Positions 17,783-27,166 of a stretch of 64,000 nucleotides of DNA are shown here, in pieces. The stretch is taken from positions 28,928 through 92,927 of the forward strand of contig NZ_MCGQ01000001.1 in assembly GCF_002242805.1 (NCBI RefSeq). Direction: 5' to 3'. The translations under genes were made by a program, and so were the position numbers. Below the pieces are notes generated by a model, which was given only the letters and a program-made list of their open reading frames with translations, ran no database searches and was not told the DNA's origin. The DNA comes from Streptomyces diastatochromogenes. GTDB lineage: Bacteria; Actinomycetota; Actinomycetes; Streptomycetales; Streptomycetaceae. Position 1 is the first letter of the stretch, and every line of letters starts with the position of its first letter.

Positions 17783-18310
17783 GTGCTGACCGAGGCATTG
17801 GCGATGCTTGCTGCCGCTGGCGGTACAGCCGTGGTGCAGGCCGCGGGGAACGACGCGTGGACCGGGTTGCGTCAGCAGCTGGCCCGCTGGTTCGGCCGCG
17901 GTGACACCGAGCGCGAACGGGCAGAACTCGAGCGCCTGGACCAGACGGCACAAGCCCTGGAGCAGGCCGACGGAGAGCAAGCTGAGCGGGAGCAAATTCG
18001 CCAGGAGGCATCTTGGCAGACCCGCATCGAGAACGCATTGGAAAGCCTCGACGACCAGGAGCGCGAAAAGGCCGCGACCTCCTTGCGGTCCCTGCTCGCC
18101 CAGGCTGTCCCAGGCAGCCTCCAGATCTCGGCCGCGGCGGGCGGCGTCGCCGCAGGCGGTGATATCACCACAACAGCTGACCACGGTTCCATCGCCGCTG
18201 CGGTGATCGAAGGGGGCGCGCAGATCGGCACCCCCTCTCCGGCAAACCCGAGCCGCAGTGAAGGGGCGGGCCCCGAACGCCCCCCCATGCCGGATCCGTC
18301 CCAGGGCTGA
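17783..18310 (+). CDS. Small partner protein of STAND-TPR gene
   Basis: A 175-residue protein, GTG start at 17783 with AGGAGG at 17771-17776. The N-terminus is an Ala/Gly-rich helix (LAMLAAAGGTAVVQAAGNDA), then a Glu/Arg-rich region likely to form a coiled coil (TERERAELERLDQTAQALEQ and on to about residue 115). The last third has a beta-like repeat pattern (ISAAAGGVAAGGDITTTADH, then SIAAAVIEGGAQIG). In Streptomyces such proteins precede NB-ARC/TPR genes, as here. Its stop overlaps a CTG that fits the next frame. Role unknown; it may be an adaptor or sensor for the STAND protein. Confidence 0.7.
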   Translation: MLTEALAMLAAAGGTAVVQAAGNDAWTGLRQQLARWFGRGDTERERAELERLDQTAQALEQADGEQAEREQIRQEASWQTRIENALESLDDQEREKAATSLRSLLAQAVPGSLQISAAAGGVAAGGDITTTADHGSIAAAVIEGGAQIGTPSPANPSRSEGAGPERPPMPDPSQG

Positions 18311-18453
18311 GCGGACCGGCAACCACAAGCCCACCTGCTGGCCCCCGACACGAGGGCGACACATTCGCCAACATCCGGATCCAGGCAACAGACCAGAGCA
18401 TCGCGGCGTACCGCATCGACCATGTCTCCTATCACGCCCCACCCCGCCGCCCG

Positions 18454-21400
18454 GTGACCTGGCCCCACCAGGTCGGTGTGCCGCCCAGGCAGGCCGACTG
18501 CTTCCAGGACCGCGCCTCAGCCCAAGCGCTCGGAGCCGCCCTGGCAGACCCGGGGACGACGGTTCGGTGTCACGTGCTGGCCGGGATGGGTGGGACGGGC
18601 AAGACCCAGCTCGCCGCCCACTATGCCCGGCGGGCATTGCAAGCGGACCATGTCGATCTGCTGGTGTGGGTGAGTGCCGCCACCCGCTCGGCCGTCATCG
18701 ACACCTACGCCCAGGCCGCAGTCGCCATTCTCGACGCAGACCCCTCCGGCCCCGAAGCCGCTGCGACGGCGTTCTTGGCCTGGTTGGAACCCAAGGCCTC
18801 AGCCACGCCGGCCTCTAGCAGCTCCGCCGCCGGACAAGCCGGGGCCAGCAGCCCGAGATGGCTCGTCGTGCTGGACGACCTGACCGACCCGGTCGATCTG
18901 AGGGGTCTGTGGCCCCCCTCCAGCCCACATGGCCGCACCCTGGTCACGACCCGCCGGCGCGACGCCGCGCTCACCGGCCGCACCTGCCAACTCGTCACCG
19001 TGGACCTGTTTACTACCGATGAATCCATCGCCTACCTGACCGAGGTACTTGCCGCCCGCGACCGCCACGAACCCGCAGAGCAGCTCACCGCCCTCGCCGC
19101 TGACCTTGGGCACCTGCCCCTGGCCCTGTCACAGGCCGCCGCCTATCTCACAGACACCGGCCTTGACTGCACCGCCTACCGCCAACTACTCGCCGACCGC
19201 ACCGCCACGCTGACACAGGCACTCCCTGAGGCAGCAGTCCTGCCAGACGACCAGAGCACCACCGTAGCTGCCGTATGGGAATTGGCCATCGAACGAGCCG
19301 ATCGCTTCCGCCCAGCCGGCTACGCCCGTCCCATGCTCCAGTTGCTCGCCCTCCTCGACTCCAGTGGCATCCCTGAAACCGTCCTGACCAGCCTCCCCGC
19401 TCTACAACACCTCGCGGCGCACCGCACACCCCACCACGACCTGACCGACAGCCACGCAACAGCCGGCACCGCAACTGGTGCACTACAGGCCATGCGCCGC
19501 CTCAGCCTCATCGACTACACCCCCAACAACCGCCACCAAACAGTCGGGATCCACCAGCTCATCCAGCGCAGCATCCGCGACGCCATCCTCGACCATCAGC
19601 TGAACCACCTCGCCCGCACCGCGGCCGACGCCCTACTCGCCGCCTGGCCTGACATCGAACGCGACACCCTCCTCGCCCAGGCACTGCGTGCCAACACCGA
19701 TGCCCTCACCCACCACGCCGAAGACGCCCTCTGGCAGCCCGAAATCCATCCCGTTCTGTACCGGACAGGACGAAGTCTCGTCGAGTTCGGCCAGACCACT
19801 GCAGCCATCACCCACTACGAACACCTGGCGAACAGAGCCCAGCACCTTCTCGGCCCGGACCACCCCGACACGCTCATCGCCCGACACAACCTTGCATTCG
19901 CTCGCGCCAGTGCGGGGGACGTGGCCCTCGCGCTTGCCGCGTCAGCTGAGCTGCTGGAAAGCTGCGTACGCGTGTGGGGTCCGGACCACCCCAGCACCCT
20001 CAGTATCCGTGGAAACGTTGCCTCCTGGCAGGGGAAGGCGGGAGATGTAGTCGGCGCCACCGCTGCGCTCACTAAGGTGCTCGACGAGCAGGTACGAGTC
20101 CTGGGCACAGACCACCCCGACACATTCACCACACGGCGAAACCTCGCCGATCTCGTGCCGATGGAGAATGTGGCTGACAAGGTGGCCGCATTCGAGCGCC
20201 TACTCGAAGACCAGGAACGTGTGCTGACTCCGGACCACCGAGACATCCTGGACACTCGCCACTCGGTCGCCTTCTGGCGGGGCGCGGCGGGGGATGCCGA
20301 AGGCACCGCCGCCGCATATGAGGAGCTGACCGACGAGGATGTGCGCATCCTGGGCCCGGACCACCCCGACACCGTCGCCAACCGGACACACCTCGCCTTT
20401 TGGCGGCACGAAGCGGGAGATATAGCCGGTGCTGTTGCCACGCTCGCGGAAGTGCTCGACGAGCAGGTACGCGTCCTGGGCCCAGACCACCCCAACACCC
20501 TCTCCTCCCGGCGAAACCTCGCCTACTGGCAGGGCCAGGCAGGGGACGCGGCCGGCGCAGCCGCGGCGCTCGCCGAACTGCTCGACGACCAGGTACGTGT
20601 CCTGGGCCCAGACCACCCCGACGTCTTGTTGGCCCGGCAATCGCTTGTTGTTTGGCGGCAGCGGGCGGGCGATGCGGCTGGCACCGCTGCGGCGGCTGCG
20701 GAGGTGCTCGAACATGAGGCACGTGTGCTGGGCCCAGACCACCCCGACACGCTCGCCGCCCGGAGTCACCTCGCCGACCGCCTGGGCCAGGCGGGAGACC
20801 CGGCCAGCGCAGTCGCCGTTTACAAGGAGGCTGTGAAAGACCACCTGAGGGTTTTCGGCTCGGATCACCCCGACACGCTCACCACCCGGAACGACCTCGC
20901 CTACTGGCAGGGCAAGGCAGGAGACGCGACCGGCGCTGCCGCCTCGCTTGTCGAGCTTCTGGCGGACCAGGAACGCGTTCTCGGACCGGATCACCCCGAC
21001 ACGCTCACCACCCGGAACGACCTCGCCCAGTGGCGCGGCGAGGCAGGGGACGCGGCCAGCGCAGCCACCGCCTTCGCGGAGCTACTGGAAGACAATCTCC
21101 GTGTACTCGGACCAGACCACCCCAGCACGCTCACAGCCCGGAGCAACCTCGCCTCATGGCTTTCCGAGGCCGGAGATGCAGTCGGCGCGGCCACCGTAAC
21201 GGCGGAGCTGCTGCAAGACCGGGTACGGGTACTGGGCCCGGACCACCCCGACACCATGTGGCTCCGGAAGAGTCTTGTCGTTCTGCGCGACGAGGCGGGA
21301 GATCCAGACGGTGCCGCCGCCGCAACAGCAGAACTGCTGCAAGAGGAGATTCGAGTACTGGGACCCGACCACCCCGACACCCTCACCACCCGGAAAAACC

Positions 21401-22932
21401 TCGTTCACTTCCTGGGCGAGGCAGGAGACACGGCTGGCGCGGCCGACGCTTCCAGAGGGCTCCTCGAAAGCTGCCTGCGGACTCTGGGCCCAGACCACCC
21501 CGACACCCTCGAGACACGGATGGGCCTTGTCTTTTGGCAGGTCAGAGCCGGGGATCCGGCCGGTGCCGCCGCCGCAACAGCAGAACTGCTGCAGGAGCAG
21601 GTTCGAGTACTGGGACCCGACCACCCCGACACCCTCACCACCCGGCAAGGCCTTGCGCTATGGCGGGCAGATGCAGGAGACCCGGCCGGCGCAGCCAGCG
21701 CCATGGAAGAACTGCTGGCCGCGCGACTGCGTGCCCTGGGGCCCGACCACCCCGACACCCTCACAGCGCGGAACGACCTCGCCCGCTGGAGGGGCGAGGC
21801 AGGGGACGCGGCCGGCGCAGCCACCGCCTTCGCCGAACTGCTGGGAGAGAACCTCCGCGTACTGGGACCTGGCCATCCCGATACCTTCGAGGCCTGGCAT
21901 GGTCTCGCCTTCTGGCGGGGCAAGACGGGGGATGCGGCTGGCGCAGCCACCGTCAGTGCGGAGCTCCTGCAGGCCTGCCTTCGCGTACTAGGTCCGGATG
22001 ACTCCAGCACGCTCTTGGCCCGGAAGGCTCTTGCCCATTGGAGGGGTGAAGCGGGAGACCCGGTCGGCGCGGCTGCTGCACAGGAAGAGTTGTATCAAGC
22101 TTGCCTGCGTGCACTGGGTCCGGACCACCCCGACGCCCTCACAGCCCGGAGAGTTCTCGCCTACTGGCATGGCGAAGCAGGGGACGCTGCCGGTGCAGCC
22201 ACCTCGCTGGTCAGGCTGCTTGCGGACCAGGCCCGTGTGCTCGGCCCGGACCACCCCGACACTGCCACCACCCGAAGCGATCTGGATCACTGGCGGCGCG
22301 AGGCGAGCATGGCGGCCGGCACGGTGCCGGGACCCGCCTCGCTAGAAGACCGGCCACCGGCACCGGAACCCCACACCCAAGCGGCACAAGTCGATGTCGC
22401 TCCCAGTCAGAGACCGGAGGAGGCTGCGGCCGACGCGGCTGCGAAGCTGGTGAAAGACCGGATACGTGTACTGGGAGGGGACCATCCCGACACCCTCAAG
22501 GCCCGGGCCAACCTCGCCTACAAACAGGGCATGGCAGGCGATCCCGTCCGGGCGGCTGCCACCCAGGGGGAGCTGCTGAAGGACTGCCTGCGCGTGCTGG
22601 GCCCGGACCACCCCGACACCCTCACGACTCTAGGCATCCTCGCCCACTGGCGAACCCAGGCGGGAGACGCAGCCGGGGCGGCCGCCGCCACGAAGAAACT
22701 GCTGGCTGCCCGGACCCGGGCATTGGGCCCGGACCACCCCGACACCATTACGACCTGGAAACTCCTGGCCTCTTGCCTAGGCACCGCAGGAGACGCAGCT
22801 GGCGCAGCCGCCGCCACGGAGGAACTACTGGCCGCACGAACCCGCATCCTGGGCCCGGACCATCCGGACACCCTCGCCACCCGAGAAGCCTTGGCCTACT
22901 GGCAAGCCAGAGCCAACGACGGGACTCGCTAA
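18454..22932 (+). CDS. STAND NTPase with 24 TPR-like units
   Basis: A 1,492-residue protein from GTG 18454. An NB-ARC-type NTPase comes first: Walker A GMGGTGKT at residues 44-51, Walker B LVVLDDL at 137-143, then a TTRR sensor and a GHLPLAL (GxP) motif. From about residue 469 come 24 units of 42 residues with consensus LGPDHPDTLTTRNNLAYWRG followed by EAGDAAGAAAALAELL and a short turn, like kinesin-light-chain TPRs. Unit 20 carries an insert of about 35 residues. STAND-TPR proteins act as signal or invader sensors that assemble on ligand binding. No obvious effector domain is fused. The frame is open and protein-like upstream to a CTG at 18307, which may be the real start (1,541 residues). 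Confidence 0.85.
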   Translation: MTWPHQVGVPPRQADCFQDRASAQALGAALADPGTTVRCHVLAGMGGTGKTQLAAHYARRALQADHVDLLVWVSAATRSAVIDTYAQAAVAILDADPSGPEAAATAFLAWLEPKASATPASSSSAAGQAGASSPRWLVVLDDLTDPVDLRGLWPPSSPHGRTLVTTRRRDAALTGRTCQLVTVDLFTTDESIAYLTEVLAARDRHEPAEQLTALAADLGHLPLALSQAAAYLTDTGLDCTAYRQLLADRTATLTQALPEAAVLPDDQSTTVAAVWELAIERADRFRPAGYARPMLQLLALLDSSGIPETVLTSLPALQHLAAHRTPHHDLTDSHATAGTATGALQAMRRLSLIDYTPNNRHQTVGIHQLIQRSIRDAILDHQLNHLARTAADALLAAWPDIERDTLLAQALRANTDALTHHAEDALWQPEIHPVLYRTGRSLVEFGQTTAAITHYEHLANRAQHLLGPDHPDTLIARHNLAFARASAGDVALALAASAELLESCVRVWGPDHPSTLSIRGNVASWQGKAGDVVGATAALTKVLDEQVRVLGTDHPDTFTTRRNLADLVPMENVADKVAAFERLLEDQERVLTPDHRDILDTRHSVAFWRGAAGDAEGTAAAYEELTDEDVRILGPDHPDTVANRTHLAFWRHEAGDIAGAVATLAEVLDEQVRVLGPDHPNTLSSRRNLAYWQGQAGDAAGAAAALAELLDDQVRVLGPDHPDVLLARQSLVVWRQRAGDAAGTAAAAAEVLEHEARVLGPDHPDTLAARSHLADRLGQAGDPASAVAVYKEAVKDHLRVFGSDHPDTLTTRNDLAYWQGKAGDATGAAASLVELLADQERVLGPDHPDTLTTRNDLAQWRGEAGDAASAATAFAELLEDNLRVLGPDHPSTLTARSNLASWLSEAGDAVGAATVTAELLQDRVRVLGPDHPDTMWLRKSLVVLRDEAGDPDGAAAATAELLQEEIRVLGPDHPDTLTTRKNLVHFLGEAGDTAGAADASRGLLESCLRTLGPDHPDTLETRMGLVFWQVRAGDPAGAAAATAELLQEQVRVLGPDHPDTLTTRQGLALWRADAGDPAGAASAMEELLAARLRALGPDHPDTLTARNDLARWRGEAGDAAGAATAFAELLGENLRVLGPGHPDTFEAWHGLAFWRGKTGDAAGAATVSAELLQACLRVLGPDDSSTLLARKALAHWRGEAGDPVGAAAAQEELYQACLRALGPDHPDALTARRVLAYWHGEAGDAAGAATSLVRLLADQARVLGPDHPDTATTRSDLDHWRREASMAAGTVPGPASLEDRPPAPEPHTQAAQVDVAPSQRPEEAAADAAAKLVKDRIRVLGGDHPDTLKARANLAYKQGMAGDPVRAAATQGELLKDCLRVLGPDHPDTLTTLGILAHWRTQAGDAAGAAAATKKLLAARTRALGPDHPDTITTWKLLASCLGTAGDAAGAAAATEELLAARTRILGPDHPDTLATREALAYWQARANDGTR
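19855..22931 (+). repeat. 126-bp tandem coding repeats, 24 units
   Basis: Each unit encodes a 42-residue TPR-like repeat. Many units keep near-identical DNA at the GACCACCCCGACACC core. One unit is a codon short and one carries an extra stretch of about 105 bp (around 22,290-22,440). Such an array can change length by slippage or unequal exchange. Confidence 0.8.
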
Positions 22933-23062
22933 AACTCCCTGTAGCGAATCACAGCCTGCAGCTGGCTGATCTCAGCCGCGCATCCCCGGCCATACCAGGG
23001 GGACAGCCGGGTACACACGAGGCGATACCTGGCGCAGCGAGTCGGTGGTCGAACAGACCTGT

Positions 23063-23240
23063 GATGGCACCAGCTGGACGGCAAGCGAAGGGTGAGACGG
23101 TCCCCGGCGAGAGTGGCCTCGTAGAGGCAGAGGCTCGCCTGGCGTACGTCGCAGTCACCCGAGCCCGCCACCACCTGGACCCAGTCGGCCTGGCCTGGAT
23201 CGACGACCACCCCGACAACCCCACAGCAGGTACAGCCTAA
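23063..23240 (+). pseudogene. UvrD-like helicase C-terminal fragment
   Basis: The frame ends VEAEARLAYVAVTRARHHLD and PVGLAWIDDHPDNP, clearly the motif VI region and tail of a helicase like the one at 2699-4213 (EARLAYVAVTRTRQRLDLGG, then LSWI). Motifs I-V are absent. It is a relic of a second helicase copy, or of a duplication between the two places. Confidence 0.6.
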
Positions 23241-23440
23241 AATCGGATCACTGAGGGTGCTGATGCTGCTACTTGAGATATCCGCTCGTCGTCCAGGCCG
23301 AGCATCACCGCGCCGGTTCCGTGCAGGCGGACGTCGACGGTGAGGGATCCGCCGTCGAGCAGGGTGGCGAGCAGCCCGAACGTCGACAGGTCGCTGCCGA
23401 ACAGGTTGTGGGAGGCCTGGATGTCCTCAGTGGTGCGTCG
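23237..23440 (-). other. Protein-like fragment of unknown origin
   Basis: A minus-strand frame reads TEDIQASHNLFGSDLSTFGL, then LATLLDGGSLTVDVRLHGTG and AVMLGLDDERISQ to a stop at 23237. The mix of residues is protein-like, unlike the other frames here, but I see no start and no family. It may be the decayed tail of the adjacent minus-strand gene. Confidence 0.3.
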
Positions 23441-24108
23441 GCGGGCACCACGGTGGTGGGCTCTCTCGGGGCCTGGTGATGCCGCATCTGGTTCGTCGGA
23501 GCCGGTCCGCGTGGAGTGGCATGGGGCTCAGCGAGCTTCCTCGACCTGTGCGGGGGTATGTACTGCGGCCGTTGCAGGTGCCAGCAGGAGGGTGGCGGTC
23601 GGGCTGCGCGCGGGGAAGCAGGTGTGCTCGGTCTCTTGGGGGCTGTCCTCATAGCGACGGGCAGTGCAGGCTGATGGCAGATGGCCACCACGCGCAGGCC
23701 GGTGCTTCGGCGCATGTCCAGCAGCTGGTTCCAGCTCCATCTGTTCAGAGAATCGGCTCGTAGCAGGACGAGTTGGGAGACGGACAAGTCCTGGATCTGA
23801 CCGGCGACACGGGGCCAGGCAAGTGTTTGGTCCCTGGCCCAGATGCGGAGCTGATCGGGTGGTTCTCCCAGCCGGGTGAGGCCGTCGACGGCGAGCGTGG
23901 TGATGCGTGGCTGGGGTGAGGGGTGGACGGCGATGCGGCCACCGCTGGGGTGATGGGCGGCCATCGCCATCCGCGTGACCGCGACATCGTCGAAGGGATC
24001 GAGAAGCACGTTGAGCGGTGGGGCCAGCGGATAGCCAATGTCCTCAGTCGCGGCGCGGCCGTTTCGGGCACAGGGCGTCGTGGATGCCGTCTTGCGTCTG
24101 CGGGGCAA
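23305..24108 (-). pseudogene. Third copy of the transposon-associated 'LLLDxxDD' family, decayed
   Basis: From about 24,020 to 23,650 the frame reads PLNVLLDPFDDVAVTRMAMA, then GGRIAVHPSPQPRI, QLVLLRADSLNRWSWNQLLD and GLRVVAICHQP. The same order of motifs occurs in the genes at 24948 and 29917. After about 23,640 the frame becomes Pro/Arg/Ser/Thr-rich and unlike protein, while a neighbouring frame reads better for 40 residues, which points to a frameshift. The only start in reach is a TTG at 24108. Probably a decayed last gene of the transposition operon. Confidence 0.5.
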
Positions 24109-24177
24109 GGTGTTCTCCTCAACGGCATCGGGTCGAGCGCGTCAACTGGTCCTGTGCGGGTCTTCTGCGAAGTCCCT

Positions 24178-24951
24178 TCAACCGCCGGACGGGGCGGTGG
24201 AGGACACGGTGGTGTCGGGCTGTTCTGCGGGGACGTGGGTCATCGGGGAGGCGGTCAGGCCCAGGGCGAACAGCAGGTCGGGGTGGGGTGCTGGCGGGCC
24301 TGTGGGGGCGAGCAGGCGCCGGTTGGTCAGCCGCGGGATCTGCTCGGCCGGAAGGTCCAGGGGCAGGGCGTGAGCGGTGCAGTGGAGCAGGTGCGCTGCG
24401 GTGGTGGCTTCGCCGGGGCTGAGCGCCGCTGCGGTGTGGCCCGTGCGGTACAGGCTGTTGAGTTGCCGGGCGGTGAGCAGTCCGGGCTGGGCGGCCAGGT
24501 GGATGGCCGTGTCGGTGTGGATGAGGCGTTGGGGGCTGTTGGCCTGGTGGAGATGGGTTTTCAGGGTGGCGGCGGCTCGTTTCAGGCGGGTGGGGTCCCA
24601 TTCGAGGGCGGAGGCGAGGTCGTCGGGGTGGATGCGGCCGGTTTCGATGAGGGCGGCATGCAGGATGGCGGCGTGCGGGGCGTGTTGGGGACTGCGGTGG
24701 GGTGGCTGGTGAGGTGTGTCCGGCTGGCGGAGCAGGGATTCGGGGGGTGTATGCAGGGCGTGGGCGAGGGCTAGCAGGGCCGCGCTGTTGAGGGTCTGGG
24801 GGGTGAGGTGGGGGTCCCAGTCGGTGGTGGGGATGCCAGTCAGGGTGGTCAATTCGTCGTCGGTGAGCTGGGACTCCCGTGCGCGCGCCCGCAGAAAGGG
24901 CAGGTCGAACGCCAGGGTGGTCTGGGGGTGGGGCGGATTCGGGTGGGTCAT
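24178..24951 (-). CDS. Helix-turn-helix protein of transposition operon
   Basis: A 257-residue protein; the ATG at 24951 overlaps the upstream gene's stop (ATGA). The N-terminus, FDLPFLRARARESQLTDDEL and on to about residue 60, reads as an XRE-like helix-turn-helix (TLTGIPTTDWDPHLT as turn and second helix, ALLALAHALHTPPESLL as the tail). Residues 90-190 (ILHAALIETGRIHPDDLASA, then TRLKRAAATLKTHL) look like one or two winged helices. I infer a DNA-binding role, perhaps end recognition, target choice or regulation. No TniQ/TnsD zinc finger is visible. Fifth gene in the operon counting from the transposase. Confidence 0.6.
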   Translation of the reverse strand: MTHPNPPHPQTTLAFDLPFLRARARESQLTDDELTTLTGIPTTDWDPHLTPQTLNSAALLALAHALHTPPESLLRQPDTPHQPPHRSPQHAPHAAILHAALIETGRIHPDDLASALEWDPTRLKRAAATLKTHLHQANSPQRLIHTDTAIHLAAQPGLLTARQLNSLYRTGHTAAALSPGEATTAAHLLHCTAHALPLDLPAEQIPRLTNRRLLAPTGPPAPHPDLLFALGLTASPMTHVPAEQPDTTVSSTAPSGG

Positions 24952-26351
24952 GGGCATGCTCCGGGCGGGGCCAGGGCGGGGGTGTTGAGGTGCCAGCAGC
25001 GGGCGGCGGTGTGCCAGTCGTCTGCGGGATGAGGGTGCACGACGGCGGGGACATGGACGCTGGTATCGCGGATGAGGTGGTCGAAGCGCTCCGAGGTGCC
25101 GAAGCAGTTGGCGAACAGCCCAAGATGGTCAGCGGTGCGCGGGGTGCGGCGGCGGAATTCCAGGGCAGCGGCGAGGAGAGGGCGGGCGCGGGGCGGGATG
25201 GCGTACATGTGCCGCGGGCCAGGCGGTACACCGACGTTGATCCGGGAGTCGCGGTCGATGGCCAGGCGGGTGGTGCGCTCGTCGATGCTGGCAAGTTGGG
25301 TCATGGACAGCAAAGGCTGGGCGGTGCCGGTGAACAGCAGGGCGGCGACGGCGGCGGCACGCAGCGGGTTGGGCAACTCGCTGGTGAGGGTGTGTGCTAC
25401 CCGTGGGGTAATCGGCACGGTGGTGATGCCGGGTCCGCCGTGCTCGGCGAGGTCGTCGGGCACGTTGAGCAGGAGGGCTTGGCTGAGGAAACCGGCCTGG
25501 GCGCCGCGCACCCGGGCCAGGGTGTGCTGGGGACTGGGGCTGAGGACGGTCAGCCGGGCCAGGAACAGGCGCAGGCCTTCCATGTCCTGCCAGGGGGTGG
25601 CCCCGTCCGGGCCGGCGTCCTCGGCTTGGGGCGTGTCGGGGGGTGCCGGTGGCGGGCTGTGGCGGGCCAGCCAGGTGCGGGCGGCGGCGTAGCCGGCGCG
25701 GTATTGGCCGTCGGTGTGGGCGAAGTCGAGGTTGTTTTGGCGGCGCCAACAGTCGGCGCGGAAGGCGGCAATGCCGCTGCGGGGCAGGCTGGGCAGCGGA
25801 TAGGCGTGGTCGGACGGGGGCGGGCCGTGGCGTCGGCCGGTGGCGGCCGGGCCGATGGCGCTCAGGATGGCGTCGGTGCCGCGTACGGCGGTGAGATCGG
25901 TCAGGTCTGCGGCGGTGAGGCGTTCGTTAAGGCGCTGTTCGTCGGCCGGGGTGGGCGTGTGGGCGAGGAGGATCAGGTGGATGCCGGTCTCGGTGCGCCA
26001 GGTGGCCAGGCGATGGAGGCGCTCGGGGGTGAGGCGGTGGGCGCGCAGCACGATGGCTTCCTCAAGGCCCGTGTTCAGTGTCCAGCAGGTCACCGCGCGC
26101 CAGGCGGGGTCGGTGGACATCCGCTCGGCATCGGGGTGGGAGAAGCTGTCGCGGCCCATGGCTCGGAGCAGGTCCAGGGCGAGGTAGGCGAGGCTGTTGG
26201 TGTGGGGGGTGGGGTCGGTGGTGATGCGGCCGCGGTCGGGGTGGGCACGCTGGTAGGCGGCGGCGTGGATGGTGCGGTCGTCGTGGGCGTCCAGCAGCAG
26301 CGTGACGGGCGGCCGGGTTGGCGTTGTGGCGGTGAGGGCGGGTGAGGTCAT
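24948..26351 (-). CDS. Unnamed 'LLLDAHDD' family protein, possible recombinase-like fold
   Basis: A 467-residue protein; the ATG at 26351 overlaps the stop of the second ATPase. Domain 1 (residues 15-140) has TLLLDAHDDRTIHAAAYQRA, RGRITTDP, LDLLRAMG, EEAIVLRAHRLTPERLHRLA and IHLILLAHTP. The C-terminal domain (about 330-420) has NPLRAAAVAALLFTGTAQPL then LSMTQLASIDERT, which loosely resembles the 'LLLTGLRxxELLxLxWxDID' box of tyrosine recombinases, but I see no RHRY set. The same two-domain pattern occurs at 29917 and, in part, at 23305. No name is known to me. The position inside a transposition operon suggests a DNA-targeting or accessory role. Confidence 0.6.
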   Translation of the reverse strand: MTSPALTATTPTRPPVTLLLDAHDDRTIHAAAYQRAHPDRGRITTDPTPHTNSLAYLALDLLRAMGRDSFSHPDAERMSTDPAWRAVTCWTLNTGLEEAIVLRAHRLTPERLHRLATWRTETGIHLILLAHTPTPADEQRLNERLTAADLTDLTAVRGTDAILSAIGPAATGRRHGPPPSDHAYPLPSLPRSGIAAFRADCWRRQNNLDFAHTDGQYRAGYAAARTWLARHSPPPAPPDTPQAEDAGPDGATPWQDMEGLRLFLARLTVLSPSPQHTLARVRGAQAGFLSQALLLNVPDDLAEHGGPGITTVPITPRVAHTLTSELPNPLRAAAVAALLFTGTAQPLLSMTQLASIDERTTRLAIDRDSRINVGVPPGPRHMYAIPPRARPLLAAALEFRRRTPRTADHLGLFANCFGTSERFDHLIRDTSVHVPAVVHPHPADDWHTAARCWHLNTPALAPPGACP

Positions 26352-27166
26352 GGGCGGCGTGAGGTGTCGATGCGGCGGATGACCTGCCGCAGCAGGCCGG
26401 GGTCGGGGTGGAGGGCGCCGGCGGTGGCCAGGGCACGCTGGACGTGGTGGGTCAGCAGGGCCCAGCGGCGCAGGCTGCCGTGGGCGAAGTGGCCGTCCAG
26501 CATCCAGAGATGATCCGGTGCAACGGTGTGCCACAGCGGGTGCAGGGCGAAAATGATGCGGGCGAGCTGGTCACGGGCGATCGGCAGGAGGGTCAGCCAG
26601 GCCGCGGTACGGGTGTGGAGCATCTGCTGGGCGCGCAGGGCCCGTTCACCGCGCTGTCCGGCGATCAGGACCACGCAGAGTCCGCCGGGAAGGTCGTCGT
26701 GCAGAAAGCGGAGGTATTCGAAGCAGGTGTCGGGCATCCGGTCGGCTTCGTCGACGACCACGATGCGCGGCCCGGCGCTGAGCACGCGGCGGATGAGGGA
26801 GTCAGTGGCAGCCGGGTCGGTGGGCGGGGCGCCTTTCAGTCCGAGGGCGTGGTGTAGGTGGGCACGTAGATCGGCCGGTCCTGGCCGGGCCCCCAGCCGG
26901 AGCAGGAGGTGCGCGTCGGGGAAGCAGGTGAGGGCGGTGGTGTGGACGGCGAAGGTCTTGCCGACGCCGGCGTCGCCCAGAACGCACAGGAAGCGCTGTT
27001 GCTGGTGGGCATCGGCGAGCGCGTGCCTGACTGCGGCGAGGCCGGGGGTCACGACGGTGCGGGCCCCGGCCAGGCTGAGGAAGTGTAGTTCCTGGGGCGC
27101 GGGCGCGTCTGCGAGAGGGAACGGCTGCGTGGCCGCCTCCTCTCGCAAAGCCGCCTCGGTCAGCAC
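26348..27166 (-). CDS. Second AAA+ ATPase of transposition operon (TnsC/TniB-like)
   Basis: A 272-residue AAA+ protein. Walker A GDAGVGKT at residues 64-71; Walker B VVVDEAD at 136-142; then FEYLRFLHDDLPGGLCVVLI (sensor 1 region) and a C-terminal helical part. It is a clear paralogue of the ATPase encoded just upstream, which shares GDAGLGKS, RPGPxDLRxxLxxxL and DExxxxxxxxFEFLR-like segments. The GTG at 27166 overlaps the upstream stop by 7 bp. In Tn7- and Mu-like systems the ATPase selects the target and activates the transposase; two different ones in a row is unusual. Confidence 0.75.
   Translation of the reverse strand: MLTEAALREEAATQPFPLADAPAPQELHFLSLAGARTVVTPGLAAVRHALADAHQQQRFLCVLGDAGVGKTFAVHTTALTCFPDAHLLLRLGARPGPADLRAHLHHALGLKGAPPTDPAATDSLIRRVLSAGPRIVVVDEADRMPDTCFEYLRFLHDDLPGGLCVVLIAGQRGERALRAQQMLHTRTAAWLTLLPIARDQLARIIFALHPLWHTVAPDHLWMLDGHFAHGSLRRWALLTHHVQRALATAGALHPDPGLLRQVIRRIDTSRRP

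Noticed and set aside
18400..22932. CRISPR-like periodic repeats
   Set aside because: The 126-bp period is in frame, each unit encodes a 42-residue TPR-like repeat, and there are no unique spacers.
24879..26345. 488-codon plus-strand frame opposite the 467-residue protein gene
   Set aside because: Shadow; the minus strand has overlapping operon starts and motifs, this one has neither.
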